Shown piece by piece: positions 1 to 13,092 of a stretch of DNA of 64,000 bases. The notes beneath the pieces are model-generated. The model was not told where the DNA came from. It did not search any database and worked only from the letters and a program-made list of their open reading frames with translations. Numbering within the stretch: position 1 is the first letter of the stretch; each line of letters begins with the position of its first letter. The position numbers were made by a program, and so were the translations under genes. Source of the DNA: Dryococelus australis (Eukaryota > Arthropoda > Insecta > Phasmatodea > Phasmatidae); contig CM057002.1 in assembly GCA_029891345.1 (NCBI GenBank), positions 67,660,590 through 67,724,589 on the forward strand. Reading direction: 5' to 3'.

Positions 1-737
1 GAGCTTCACAGGTTGTGTATCAGCTATGCATTTATGAATTTGGTGGTGCAATCCTGGCCAGATATTTTTGAATATTTGTTATATTACAGGTTTTCTAAGT
101 GTGACTCGTATGAGAACTGTTGAATTGGCCAATGACAGAGAATATTTTTGTCAGCTGTCTGTTCGAAACCTATAATAGCGTGCAGTGTAAATGTGCACAT
201 TTATTCTATTCAAACATACATCACTAATTAACTGTATGGCGAATCACTTGGTTTGCTTTATCATTGTGCATTGTCCCATTATTCGCATACCCGTGACAAA
301 TCATGTTACATTCAATACTACTGTATATACATTTATCTATATATGTAGCTCCTGGAAACTGTATGAAGCACATAATCCCCCCCCACCATGCACACACTCT
401 GCTGTACTCAGCAAGCTAATTGGTGCAGATTTGAATGTCATGAGTTTTCTGGATATTGATTTTGGTTTTCAGGATTTTTTTTTGGCCACAACTGCTCTGC
501 TGCTATCTTTAAATAGATACCTTTTTACATAATATTTTCTGGTACAAAGTGGTTTTAACATTGCCCTACTGCTTGTACCTATTTCCACTCGAAATTATTT
601 TGTGGTATCGCGGATTGCCACTTCGCTCTTTAAGTGGATCATCTGGAAAAAAAAATTAAAAAATTTGAAGGTTTGTTATAGCGGAAATGTGAAAATACAG
701 TTATTTAGAAACAATAAAATTATATCAGGACCACTAT
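1..737. other. No gene seen; 5' flank of LINE fragment
   Basis: AT-rich sequence with short non-overlapping open frames that show no family motif, no compositional bias and no supporting context. The LINE remnant that starts near 738 may extend slightly upstream, but I cannot follow it. Confidence 0.5.
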
Positions 738-1319
738 GTTGCTAATAAATTTAATAACTATTTTGTAAATATTGCCAGTACTCTAAATATAGCCAATAAT
801 AATAATACATCCAAATAAAATAGTATGAATCACACAAACTAGTAGAAGTTTCACAACCCCAAGACCTTAAACCAGTGTATCGTGGCTTGAGCAATGCATT
901 ATCATCATACTGTATATTATTTTGGGGATCTGCAACTATGCTAACAAAATATTTGTAGCTAGAAAAAGGGCCATCAGAATAACCTCGAAAGTAAATAGTT
1001 ATAATATAAGTTGCAGGCCTTTATTAAAAACATTACAATTATCATTCAGATCACTCTGCATTTTTAAACTTATTAATTTATTCACTCAAACCAAAACGCG
1101 TATCGTAAATTTGGATTACCGTCACTATTCCACAAGGAATATAAATAAGTACCTATAGAGTTTTTTTTCACCGGACAAATTTGTGCAAGAGAAGTAAGTA
1201 CCTATTGAGTTGAAAGGAATACATATACACAATAAGCTACCAGACTCGATAACCTCAATAAAATTAAATAACTTTAAGAAATATATTAAATATCTTCTGC
1301 TGAGTGTCTTCTATTGAAC
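738..1319 (+). mobile_element. LINE (non-LTR retrotransposon) ORF2 fragment, internally deleted
   Basis: Three in-order pieces match the endonuclease/reverse-transcriptase polyprotein of Jockey-type insect LINEs. Residues ANKFNNYFVNIAST (from 738) resemble the linker between endonuclease and RT. From 866 the frame reads LKPVYRGLSNALSSYCILFWG, the end of the RT domain. After a frameshift near 950 the reading continues VARKRAIRI and CRPLLKTL, followed further on by NKLPDSI, the conserved C-terminal tail, ending near 1319. The RT catalytic core (FADD region) between the first and second pieces is missing, so this is a 5'-truncated and internally deleted dead copy. The assignment rests on the order and spacing of these motifs; the exact clade is uncertain. 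No poly(A) tail or target-site duplication could be defined. Confidence 0.65.
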
Positions 1320-2679
1320 AGTTGTTAAGCACACTTAAAACATTTTGTCATATGTGCGGACGCAATGAGAATGCAGTAATATATATTTGTACTAGGTACA
1401 TAATTGTATTTTTACTTTATACTAAAAAATATTTCTATACAATATTTACTGACATGTCCTATTGTGTTGTGCTGTTAGGCACGATGTACGAGATTGCTGA
1501 ACAAAATAAACTTGGACTTGTTGAACCACAACCTTCATTAAAATAAACAAAAACAATAAACATGGTGCAATATAAAATGCGATGCAGAGGTTTTTACGAA
1601 CTCGGTATGCTGCGCCAGCAAAACATTATCGTAAACGAAACCAACTTCAAACGCACCTAAATATATCACAATTCTTTATGCTGAACGGACATGTGAAAAT
1701 AAAGAGGAGTTATTTAATATTATTCAAAAACTCGGTAACTCCCATATACTGCAATGTTCAAAGCGGGTCTGCCTGCACTAGCCGCCACGAGCTCCACTTA
1801 GCATACGCGTTATATCAAGGCAAAAGGATAGCGGTTGGCAGACCTGTCTTTATGACCGTGATGCGAAAATTATGTTACTGTACTGCTTCCATGCATCATT
1901 ATCCAATACAATTCTCAAAACACTGGCATTGACTACACAAATTTATGCAGTTGTTTGAGTTAAAATTTTTATAACACATTATTTACTATGAATGATGTTA
2001 CATTCTAGAGTTGTGTGTATAATTACTAGAATTGTGGGAAACGATGGAGTTTACTTGTGAAATCTGTGGATTTTGAGGATGGTATTTGATGTGTGGATCT
2101 GGCAACATTGGTGAAGTATTCTGCCCGTGAGTCATGTATTTCGCTTTTGGAACATTTTACTGCTATATGAATTATTCCGAAGTTGTTGTCGGTTGTGGAA
2201 CAAATTTTGGTTGTCGTAAGTGAATTTACTATGACTTGGACAGCGTTCCCTGGCCCTAAGACTGCCATCTAGAAACCACCACAATCATCTCTGTACCACA
2301 TGTGGGCATTGTAGCCTAAGTCACCGTCCTGCATGTGTGCAGGAGTGCTTACTGTGCAGTGCGGTTTAGTGTAAAGAGTTGTACGTTTAATTTTTGAGGG
2401 TAAATATTATTTAAATTCAGTGAGTGCATCGCACATGTCTATTACCAGTGCAATTCAGTGCACATTTTGTTTGTTTTGATTCTACAGTGCTCGTTATGTT
2501 TTCATTCATAGTTATTGTGTACCAGTGTAGGTGTCATGCCATGTGTTGTTATTATTCTTGTTTCCCTCGTAACCTTACATACTGTGGGCAAATGACTCCA
2601 GGGAAATGTTATGGAAAGATATAATGAAAAAGAGATGTGTGAAAAATCCGGGGATGGGCGCCAGTGCTAGAGGACATGA
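1320..2679. other. No gene seen
   Basis: Open frames of 60-116 codons occur on both strands but none shows a recognisable domain, and they overlap incoherently. Nothing else is supported here. Confidence 0.45.
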
Positions 2680-3440
2680 GAACAGGTTGGGGTCGTGATG
2701 GCCAATGGCCCATGTGGCCTTCCTGGTAGTTGTGACGGTGACAGACGTGAAGGCGGGCAACCAAGTGGTTACCATTTTTACTCCCCAAGATGTCGATGAT
2801 CTCTTTTGAGCTACATCCAATGGTGCCTGGTCTAGTGGGGGCTGTTGGATTCCCCCATATGCCTATATGCACACATAAGGGGGCTGTTATGGCCTCCCAA
2901 CACCATTATTAGTTACGTAGACAATTTAGGTTAAGGTTACCATATGCAGCCGAGAAGCATCTGAATTAAATAATCATTCAGATTAAACAGTCATGTGGTT
3001 TATTTAATGTACTTCTTGTACATAGAGCACTTACATGAAGAGGTCGTCTTTAATGCCAGGTGAGCTCTTACACTTCACAAAAGGCTGTGGGCCTACATGG
3101 AGTTATGGTAATAAAATTATTCCAGCCATGTACAATACGAGCAGGCTGTGAGGCGGTGCTGACTCTGGGCGAGCAAAAAGACAAATGGTTCCGGTTATAC
3201 TACATTATGAAACAGAAATTAAAGACGATTGGTAAAACCAATGTGAATTTCCCGGAGCCCTGTGGCACAGCAGCCACCTCATGTTGAGCTGAATTCCAGA
3301 CTGACTAGGATTGGGCGCAAGGCCCTCTAATTGGCTGCAACTGCCGCCAATATGTGATGTGACATGTTGTAGAATTAATATAAAAATGGAAAATGAATTG
3401 AGATGGTTAGCCATGAGGCTGATGGGATGGACACATTTAA
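2680..3440 (+). repeat. Dispersed repeat family R1, copy A
   Basis: The 2995-3440 part aligns with the reverse complement of 5185-5600. Shared blocks include GAGCTCT, TGTGGGCCTACATG, GTCAGCACC/GGTGCTGAC, a CCGGAGCCC/CTGGAGCCC block and GCCACCTCATGT. More diverged copies are at 13530-14185 and 7770-8400, recognisable from GGTTCCGGT and GGTCTAG blocks. The left part (2680-2905, with CTGGTCTAGT and a GGGGGCTGTTATGGCC block) is also echoed in the copies at 7.9 and 13.6 kb. No coding potential is convincing, and the class is unknown (LTR, MITE or Helitron-like). Confidence 0.55.
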
Positions 3441-5184
3441 ATGCCTCTTTAGGAAAGTCATCAAATTACTAATAAAATATTTTCCAGAAACAAAACTCAG
3501 TTTTACCATTCTAAACATGTGGCAAACTTCTAACCTCGCTTTTGGGGGACTGGTTTCAGGCAGTTTATAAGAGCCAGAGCTTATGCCCCTCTCAACTAGT
3601 ATTTTTCCTACACGTACAATTAATAACAAAACATCCTATAACTACTCATTGCCCTCAAAAACATACACAACTAATTTAATTGCATCAAAAAAATTACTGG
3701 AACATGGTCGGGCACACCATGTGCACCAATCGGTTTACTCGCTGAACATTCAGTATTGCCAGTACTGTCCAGTATCTCAATACTGTCTGTGAAGGTTAGG
3801 GTTGTCGCTTTTGTCCTCGTAATGTTCAGTCCTGTAATTCTTATGTCAGAAATTTATAAATAATATTAACACTCGAATACTATGTCTGTTTATATCTTAC
3901 ACATGTTTGTTTCCAAACATTCAATATAAAGAGTGCACTCAGCACACATGCCATTATGGTACGTGACACTTTAAAACAAATACAAATGTCACCACACAAA
4001 TGACCCTTCAAGTAAAGAAATAAGTAAGGCGACTACTTGTCTTGGTACTTAAGTCTTAGGTACATGGGAAAACAATAATAAGTACTACACAACATGACAT
4101 ATGAACTGGAATAAAATACTCTGGATGAAAAACATAAACACTATATTACCAAAACAATGGCACGGGCGATATCATGGCAACACACTCACTGACTTAAAAG
4201 ATAATAAATAATAACATCACCCTCAAAATAACATATCACTGAAAGCATAATCACTGAAAAAGCAAACAATGGTGCGTGTGTTGAATCACATGGACGATGA
4301 CATAACAATGTGCTCACTGATTCTAATAATAACACAACACTTACCCTGAACAGAAATAGAAATAAAACATAAACACATTATACTGAATTGTACTGCACTA
4401 GACGTATTCATGTGCACATATGGGATGGTGGCTTTTGCTACAATGCCCACACATGGCACAGAGATGGCTGGGCAGCTGTCAGATGGCGGCATAGTGAATG
4501 GGCTTAATGGGGGGGGGGGGGGATGCAGTCCATGTGACTACACGTAAGTACGGAGACAATTAGTCTCCATATATCCTTAAAAGTTTAATGTGTTGTTTTA
4601 GTAATTGTTGTATTTAATTGAGTCTTATGATATGTCACGTACTATAACAGCCTATGAGCTCTGCGCACCCTCTACTTAGGACACTCGTAAATGGACACCT
4701 GTAAAGTGTAAAGAAACTATATCATCAGAGTGTCAATATTAGTTAGAAATTATAAATGTATGAATTTCTTGACAATTTAGACACAATAATAAACTGGCAA
4801 TCATAACCTAAAAAGACAGCACTGAAATACTCGCAAATGCTGGTGGTACTGAATGTTTGGCTATAGAATCAACTGGTGCACGTTGTGTGTTTGACCACGT
4901 GGCCAGCAAATTAATAAAGTTAATAAGTTTTATTATGTGTGTTGTAAGGGCTTGAAATTAGTTATGATATGTTTTGCCTTGAATATGATGAGTATTAAAA
5001 TATCCAGTCAAGAATGGGAGGAGCGTATATAATTGGATTGTGAAATCCACTACAAGAGTGAGGTTAGATTGCCACGGAATCACAATGGTTGAACTCATGT
5101 CTTTATTTTGGTAATTCTTGCACATAACATTTTTTATTTATAAGAAAGTATGTATTAGTTATTACAGTCCATCGGCCTTCCAAC
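3441..5184. other. No gene seen; contains a G homopolymer and a CAGTATTG/CAGTACTG palindrome cluster
   Basis: No supported gene. Near 3751-3790 alternating CAGTATTG, CCAGTACTG and CAATACTG words form small palindromes; the same arrangement recurs at about 14531-14565, the same distance downstream of R1 copy C. R1 may therefore extend to here. A G run is at 4508-4522. Confidence 0.45.
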
Positions 5185-5600
5185 CAGATGTTTCAATTCA
5201 CTTTTCATTTTGGTATATTTGTTAAATCACATCACATGATATGTTGGCAGCAGTAGAAACAAATGAGAGGGCCTCGCACCCAAGGCTAGTTAGTCTGGTA
5301 CTCCTCTTCACATGAGGTGGCCGCCGTGCAGTGGGGCTCCAGGAAATTAAACTATTAATGCTAATCGTAATTAATTTCTGTCTTGTAACGTAATTTTATT
5401 GGAACCGTTTATCGTCTTGATAGCCAGTAGTCAGCACCACCTCACAACCTGGACCATATTGTGCATGGCCGGGACGTTAACCACACTGTAAGTTCATGTA
5501 GGCCTATGGCCATTTTGCCGCTTCAGAGCTCGCCTTGCTTTAATGGCGAACTTTTAATTTCTATGCTCTGTATGAGAAAAAGTGTCTGAATAAATCTACA
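5185..5600 (-). repeat. Dispersed repeat family R1, copy B (inverted)
   Basis: The reverse complement of this segment aligns with 2995-3440 over most of its length. Good blocks are CCACCTCATGT, AGACTAACTAGCCTTGGG against AGACTGACTAGGATTGGG, and GAGGCCCTCT against AAGGCCCTCT. This is the closest pair in the family and gives its best-defined portion of about 400 bp. Confidence 0.6.
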
Positions 5601-5889
5601 CGACGGAATATTGGCATATTTATTTGGCCCAGCAGCTTCATTGCTGTTTTACCGTAATGCAACCTTTTCCCGGCGCCCATTACCAGATTTCTGACTGAAC
5701 AACCTTATTTTCTGTAATATCCCCTGGAGTCCGAGTCCCCAGGGGGACTAGCAGCCCCTCCTCTGCTGCATAAACAATCAATTAAATTGGGCCAAATGTA
5801 AACAAAGACATGTGGCTGAATTGTGCGTGCTGTTACTTCCAGACAGACAGGCTAGAATGCGGATGAAATGTTGTATTGCCGGAATGTCA
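5601..5889. other. No gene seen; short hairpin CCCCTGG...CCAGGGG
   Basis: No coding evidence. At about 5722-5747 the sequence CCCCTGGAGT is followed within 9 bases by CCCCAGGGG, a small inverted repeat of unknown role. Confidence 0.35.
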
Positions 5890-7270
5890 TTTTAGGTGAA
5901 ACATTACAATTCCTCATCACTCTCGTCCGTCCCTGATGGCCGGATCACTGGTTTCAGTTTTATGCAAGGATACATCCTTTGTGACCGCATAAAATGACGT
6001 GAGGAATCTTCAGAAATGAGGCATTGTGTACTAAGTTCGCAATGTTCCGTTGCAATGCGCCAAACTAAAACACACAACTGTTTGTGCAAGAATTTTGCTG
6101 CTTGTTACTGGACAATGACTATTTATGTTTCCGCCAGCGTGGCGTTGGTCGCAAACGTTGCACATATTTCACGAGCAGAATCTGCATCGGTCCTGCTGGG
6201 CTGCGGCCTTCGAAACTCGGTGCGAAAATTGTGTGGTGTGTTTTGGTTTTGCACTTGGCGATTGGTGATGTGCTAGCAATGTTCTGCTGCATGGTCACTT
6301 TTGTCAATCATTCCGTAGCGACATTGCATACTGAAAGTTGTAGTTCAGATATTTCCTTTTCACTCACCAGTTTGCACTGTGTTGCTGCGTGCCTGACAGT
6401 CTTGACGATTGTTCTTCGTGATCGATTGTGACACCCTCTTTGCTAATGGTAACTCGTAACAGGACAGTATCTGCAGGGATGGGGTGGTCGTGATTTTGGT
6501 GACTGCATCCAGCAGTCTGCTGCTGTACTGTTGTGCATGGTTGGAGTTGATACGTTGTTGCACTGAGTCATGCACTGGTTTGGCACGTCATCTGCGGGAG
6601 GTATTGTTCGGGCCGGCTGGACGTGTGCTGCATTGTTTACATTCGCCGATGTCGGCGTGACAACTTGGTGCGATCGGGATCCACACACCTCGTTCACGGT
6701 GTTGGAAACAGGCATTTTGGTTGTCAATATGCATGATCTTACTGTCGGTATTTCCAGCTCTGTTTTTCGTGCTGACTGAAGGACTGGAATTTGTATTTGC
6801 GGTGGTATGAATATTTGAGCTGGTTTATCAGCTCACTGTTATGGTTAGCTGTCTTGTGCTGCGATTGATAGCCATGCTGAGGCTAATGAAGGGAATACTG
6901 ATGAACAGTTGCAGGGAGCAAATATACCCAAGTCCGAATATTTCACTTTTCTGCACTGTTGACACATAACGGTTTGCATGTTTGAAATAGAACCCCATGT
7001 TGTTCGGTGGATGACCGGCGTGGATGTGCGGCGTGGTTGGTGCAGAAAGTCCAAATGTTTTCTACTGGGTCACGTGGCTCTCGGCTTGCGGCAACACCCA
7101 CATGGCACAGAGTGGTAGGGGTAGTTCCTGCGGCAGGATGTGGCATGGATGGAGGAGTGGCGGCAGATGGCACATTTCCCCTCAGCCAATCATGTGTAAA
7201 GATGGTGGTTGGCTGATGTCATGGACATGTGCTCATGAAGAAGACACGTTCCAAGATGGCTGACTTACCA
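5890..7270 (-). pseudogene. Possible decayed Gypsy-type gag (minus strand)
   Basis: On the minus strand around 6085-6190 one frame reads CNVCDQRHAGGNINSHCPV. This fits the knuckle C-x2-C-x3-H-x7-8-CP found in Gag of some insect Gypsy elements. Further down, another frame ends in DESDEEL (about 5907-5925), an acidic motif often seen just before the protease in these elements. Upstream, minus-strand frames from 6443 to 7270 are rich in Ser, Thr, Asn and Pro but show no clear capsid motif, and no protease or RT follows below 5890. The call depends on one zinc-knuckle pattern and one acidic motif in different frames, so it is tentative; the segment could be unrelated low-complexity coding noise. 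Confidence 0.3.
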
Positions 7271-7769
7271 CACTCTCCCTCCAATGGCGATTTGGGGCCA
7301 AATTCCTTTCTTGCCATTTCTGAAGGCCCTTTTCTCATTCGTTCTTCGCAAATCTTACGTGGTAGTTACCGGAAAATCGCCAGTAGCGATCCTGGAACCA
7401 TTACGGCCAAAAGAGTGTGGTTTATGTGGGCACACGTGATGTACAAAGGTGGTTTTGAACAGGAATATTTGCAGGAAAATTTAGAATTCGGTAACAAGGA
7501 TAAATACTGATAAGAACTTGGTGAAGCTGCAGGTTATATATAAAGTTACGTGCCATAAGGCATGGAAAATTTTCAGAACTTCTGGCAGGATATGAATCCA
7601 CACTTGTAGGTCTTTTCAGAATAACCCCACATCGGGTGTCATTTGACGTTCCTAGGCTGTACCATCTAGGAGAAAGGTAATGTAGATAGGATTTAACAAA
7701 CTACCATTGATTTCCCTCGAAGGGGGCAGGGGGGGGGGGGGCATTCTCAACAGAGAGCACGAACACAGT
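7271..7769. other. No gene seen; G homopolymer
   Basis: A 93-codon open frame on the plus strand (7229-7510) shows no recognisable domain. A G-rich run is at 7723-7741. Nothing else is supported. Confidence 0.4.
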
Positions 7770-8400
7770 TGGGGCGTGTGTCCGACGGCCTACATGTGGC
7801 CCCCCTCGACGTCCAACATCTCATTGCAGAAGATGTAGTAATCATCCTTGATATATTCAAAAATACCTGGTCTAGTAAGAGTTATCGGAGCTACTCTCAT
7901 TTGCCCACTCACTCCCGGGGCTGTAATAGGCCGCCTTACACCTTATGCAAAAAAATATAGGTATAATTACTGGTTGTGCGGTCAAGAAGTGACCACTAAA
8001 ATATAAAGCAGCCGAGTCGGCGAACATACTTATTTTATTCTAATTTACATATGAAGATCACAAACAACAGTCGTCCTATTATAGCAGGGTCCACGCTAAC
8101 ACTGAGAAAACGGCAGCAAAAAGGTTATGTGAAATTTAAGGTTATTATGTCCCAGTCAAGTACAAAATTGACGGGGATGTGAAACGGTGCACTCCCCAGG
8201 CTAAAGCAAAACAAAGGTTCAAGTCAGTTACATGAAAAACTATTACGAACTACATGATTGGTATCGAAACTGAAATGACCGGGGAGGACACGCGGTTAGA
8301 GGCGACTGACTAACATGGTGGCGGGCTGCCACCTTCTTGGCTCAAACTCCCGCCACTGTATCACGTGATCAGCAACTTATTCTAATAATTTAACAAAGTG
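7770..8400 (+). repeat. Dispersed repeat family R1, copy D (diverged)
   Basis: CTGGTCTAGT and CTCACTCCCGGGGCTG near 7870-7925 match the copy near 13625-13670. Around 8215-8265, GTTACATGAAAAACTATTA and the following ATGATTGGTA block align with the corresponding part of copy A (about 3200-3235). It is more diverged than copies A and B. Confidence 0.4.
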
Positions 8401-11397
8401 AAATGAAAGGGATTAACGTGACCCTAGATGGATATGTCGAAACATACAAACACAGCACTATAAGGTACAATTCAATATTACGGGAAAAATATGATATATA
8501 AAAACATGAACATAAACTTACCACGTAGGACACCCTAACCTCACTTTGGTGCGTTATGGTTTTCCCGGGCATGGCCCTACTCATGCCGGGATTACTCTGC
8601 ATTCATTTCCACATAATTTATTTTACACACTTAACACAATCAAAACACCCTGGTAGAAATATATTACATAAAACAAATATTTATTACGTGAAATGTTTCC
8701 ATGTAATAGAAATACTGACATTGACCAGTATTATACTCTCCTTGATACTGATCATTTCAAAATAATAATAATTTAAAACAATATAAGTAAGCGCATTCAT
8801 TAAAACACGTACGACAATTATCACTTGAATATTCCACGTACGTGAAGTCCTACCACGTGGTTGTGCAGTTTGTTTGTGTTTTGCACCCTGCACATGTCAA
8901 TACTCTGGTGATACAAAAATATATATTGCAGCTGTGCTGCACTCTTTTGATTAGTTTGTACCATCTCCACCGCAGCCAGTGTGTGAGGACGTTCTCCATG
9001 GCCAGCTGATCCACCCTCCCTTCCCCTTTCTCTTACCCAGTACCCTTTCCTCACCCCGCACATAACTAAATTTCATTGGAGGGGGTCACGTGACTACTGG
9101 AGGGTAGGAGCACTGACATCTCTGAAATTTTTTTCTTCTGCCGATCACCACATCGAGATGATCTGCATATTGTGAAGAGGGCATCGTCGACAGTCATAAT
9201 GTATATGTGATTGAAATTGTAATGTCCATTTCAGCTTGATATCGTTTGTTTGCAAAGGCTTTAATTTTAGTTATGTAAGATGGCCTGCCCCGACAGGAAC
9301 GAACAGTTTCGGTGAGTGCTGGACAGTTTGAGAAATTATAATGGGTCAAGTTTGTAATTTTCCTGTAACTGTTGAGAATGCTTAATTTTGGTGGTGAGAG
9401 GTCTTCATTTCTAGAGTAGCATGTTTGTATAATTTCTGGCTTGCAGGTTCTAAATTTTAAATGGCAATCATGGGTGTGAACAATTTTGAATCTCAGTATT
9501 TTGTATTGCAGATACATAGTCTAGTTTGCTAGCTGCTGCCCCATTTGTCTGGCCCGGCTCAATGTTGTTTGTACGACGAACTGGCCACACTTTGCTGAAG
9601 CAGAAACCTTTTAATTGTCTTTTTTATAATTTTTAATATTCTGCTTCACGATGCATTGGAGGCCCATAAACTCTCATCGAGTGCCATCGTGTTAATTAAG
9701 CCTGTCGGATTATTTTAATGTAATAAATTTTAATGTGTAGCTTTTATGGTAAATGCCTTTTGATGGGTCGTTTTGGCTGCAGCGTTTGCCATGTTTTTAA
9801 ATATAAATTATATTTGGATCCAAGTAATATTTAACAATCATGTTTATGCTCCGTTACTAAACTGTGTATCTTACGTACGTGTTCATGGTATGCACAAAAA
9901 TGCGAGCAGCAAGCCTTAAGGCAATTTTGGAATAATTAAGAGTTTTGGCACCTAATAGGAATCGTGATCACCATAAAAGTGAGTTTTATTATTTTTTGTC
10001 CTCTACTGTCAACGAATTGGTTCGAGCATTATTTTAAAGATAAGGCAAGCTGGTGAGAATACTTTATACTACTCTAAAAGTCAGTCAATATTCCCGTCGG
10101 TAACTAGCAGCACATTGTAACAGTTAAATGCAATTTCGAGGCACGTTAATGCGTACTTATCCACGTGGCGGATTGATTAAATTTAAAGTGGTGGCCAGCT
10201 GCATTTAAATTAGAGGAGTCTAATAGGAATATATTGTGACCGGAAAATCTTCCGGATAAATAAGGGCATATTTGTTGGGTTGGAAATTACTTTAAGCAAT
10301 CTGGACTGGCATTAGGGATTTTCCTTTATGGCCACTGGTTGGTAATATTAAGGAACTTGTATTTAATCTAGATATGGTAAAAGTGCACATTTTGATGTAA
10401 CAACGCGTATTTGTTAATGTTACACAGACGTACCTGTTAAAAATACGTGTTATTTTAATACTCGATACCCCAGTCTATGAGAAGAAGCATTTACACAAGT
10501 GGAAAAATTTAACTTCAATGTTATCTCCCATTGGTAGTTCTTTAGTGAGACTTTTATATATAATTGCATTGTCTGCATAGCGAGCTTGCCATCTACACGG
10601 ATATATTTATCGCATAAGTGACAGGCAGTATTCTATGTAGACAACGCGTTCAATGTAAAAGTACTCTAAATTACTGTACTTCTAAATCATACATAACATA
10701 TTTTATAAAATCTTTATTTATCTGACAAAATGTATTGTTACTATGCACTGTCGTCTGTTTTTAACAGTACAAACTTGTAGAAGAATTCAGTTCAATAGTT
10801 GGTTGTTTCCTAACGAAGTGCTTTGTCCTATTAGAAAAAGAATTTTTGTATCAAAGTTTTTGTCTGCAAAAATCACATTTCTCTAAATTAGTATCAATTT
10901 CGGTACAAAATTACCTCAATTTCATTTCTTCTCCGTCTTTATGATGTATCAATGGTTGTTGTCAGATACAATATTGTAGTCTGTACTCTTTTCCACTCGA
11001 GATAATTTCAATAAAATTATTTAGATTTTTTTAAAAACATATATCGTTTCGAGACAGGCCGTCTTATCTAGTGGGCAGTGAACGAAACACGTTTGCATTT
11101 GAAAGAGAAAAAATCGATGACATTAAACAGGTATCGAAATACTCTGTACAACCAATCGATCACAATGTGAAACACGTGTCTGTGTATGAGTAGGAGTACC
11201 TGACAAAACAGCCGCGGCAGCAGTGCTACCGAATGAGTAGTATTGAAAACGAATGAACATGTAGGGGAAAATATTTTTTACTTGAAATTGCGGTGTTTAT
11301 TTGTACGTAAGTAAATTATAGTTAAGCCAAATAGATATAGGGATGAGAAAATTTTTCCAAGCTTGCAGTATATTTATTTAGGGCCTTTATTACGACC
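8401..11397. other. No gene seen
   Basis: About 3 kb of AT-rich sequence. A 107-codon minus-strand frame (9194-9517) has no recognisable domain. Small palindromes such as CCACGTACGTG (about 8836) occur. The 9.5-11.4 kb part is almost free of open frames and looks like intergenic or intronic DNA. Confidence 0.5.
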
Positions 11398-11414
11398 TCT
11401 ATATATATATATAA

Positions 11415-11499
<85 letters not shown>

Positions 11500-11521
11500 G
11501 GTGTGTGTGTGTGTGTGTGTA
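11398..11521. repeat. (TA)n microsatellite followed by (GT)n
   Basis: About 100 bases of nearly uninterrupted TA dinucleotides, with two AAATA interruptions near the left end, run directly into about 10 GT units. Confidence 0.98.
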
Positions 11522-12910
11522 ATAGCTATTCCACGTATACGCTATTTTATTACAACCTTTATTATTATAGAAAAAACATTATTTAAGTTAACCTTCAGAT
11601 AATTATTCCAAGGTTTTGGTTAATTGCTGTTTTTGTTGGCTATAAAAGTCACTATATTTGTGGTGTTATGGCGTATGTTTAGTTGTCCGTAATGTGTGCG
11701 AGTTGTGTTTTGAAAAATTTGTGAATGATTCTTTAGCAAAAGTGAATTAAATAAAAACTACGAACCAAATTTACAACTATGAAACACTGGACGTTATAGA
11801 TCCATGCAAAAAAAAATATTAGTTCATAATTATTACTATCACTTGTGATATCTACTATCGCACAGTTTGCTTAACCTCCTTACAATTTATCACAATGAAT
11901 GAGACTCGGTTTCTTACCAATCAAGATTGATGTTAGTACCTTTGTTTCTTAATTATATGTTTAAATATTTCGAGAATGGAATGGGAAAATATTTTATTTC
12001 ACAAATTTCAAGGAATCCGATTCCTCAAAATGACATTAAGCCAAGTGTTCATAAAATATTTTTTCCCAAATTTTTTCTTAAAAAATAAAACAATTTCCAA
12101 AACTATAAACACGTAATTTCCAAAACTAATCTTATGTGTCGTTATCGAAATTCATAATGTTTACTTGCAAAAAAAAAAAAAGCAGAAAACTTCCAATTCA
12201 TATTTTATAATGTCCTCCAAAATCAACACTCATTTAAGCAAAATACCAATACCTGATGTTTGAGATACAATTTTGAAGCTTATCCAAAGGTATAAAAACT
12301 TGTTTACCTCTTGAAGTGATAGATAGTCAAACCCCTTGATAACATTATAATTAGTAATAACTAGATGTCGTAATACACTATTTTGCAGCAGCTGTTACTT
12401 GGTCTTCGTACTCGTAACAGATACGTGTTACAAGTTTGTGCTCGTGGTAAATTACCTCTTATGTAAAATACTCATCTCTAATTCAATCTGTTGTGGAGAT
12501 ATCATGGACACAGTGTGCCGTCTAGTAAATGTGGCGTGTTGTAGGGGCAATATGTTTTTTATGTAATGATTTTTATGCCCTGAATGAGTATTCTCATAAT
12601 TTCTTACCATTCAGTACTAATAGTTGTCATTATCATAGACTGAAACTATGTGACATTCATGTTTCTATTTTTGCTATTTTGTTAATTGATTTTAAAACAA
12701 TCATAATGTTTTCTGATCCTGATATTGAAACACCTAACATTTTTCATAATAGGTTATTTCATTTGTATGTAACTCGCTGAATTATCAGTGCAATATGAAA
12801 CAAATAAAATACAATAAACCTTCAAAATAATATTACAAAACATTGCACTAAATCACACAAGCGATACACTGGCTGATGACTGTTATTAGCCAACTTACCA
12901 TTTTTAATGT
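11522..12910. other. No gene seen
   Basis: Very AT-rich sequence with scattered short A runs. A plus-strand frame of 83 codons at 12529-12780 is unremarkable. Confidence 0.5.
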
Positions 12911-13092
12911 GACGTGTGCCAAGGTGTTGGTCATTAAGGATATTGGTTAGGTGAGGAATAGTGAACATAGTTCGGAATCTCGGCGGAGATAATTCTCTAG
13001 GGCGTCAGATATTGTCAGGTTGACAATATCGTGAATTCGGACAGCTGACTCGTTCCCCAGGGTCATTCGGACGACGACCATGACAAATCCTT
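12911..13092 (+). repeat. Hairpin-bearing dispersed repeat R2, copy 1
   Basis: Aligns end to end with 21243-21422 on the same strand. Shared blocks are TGCCAAGGTGTT, AAGGATATTGGTTAGGTGAG, ATAGCTGACTCGTTCC or its CAGCTGACTCGTTCC variant, and CGACGACCA. In the middle is a perfect inverted repeat, GATATTGTCA-GGT-TGACAATATC, with 10-bp arms and a 3-base loop. There is no open frame, so a non-autonomous element or a non-coding module is likelier than a gene. Confidence 0.7.

Noticed and set aside
2575..2872. Two overlapping minus-strand frames of 81 and 87 codons
   Set aside because: They overlap in different frames, lie in repeat R1 and show no family motif.
9194..9517. 107-codon minus-strand frame as a gene
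   Set aside because: Composition is unremarkable, no domain seen, no neighbouring exon or element.
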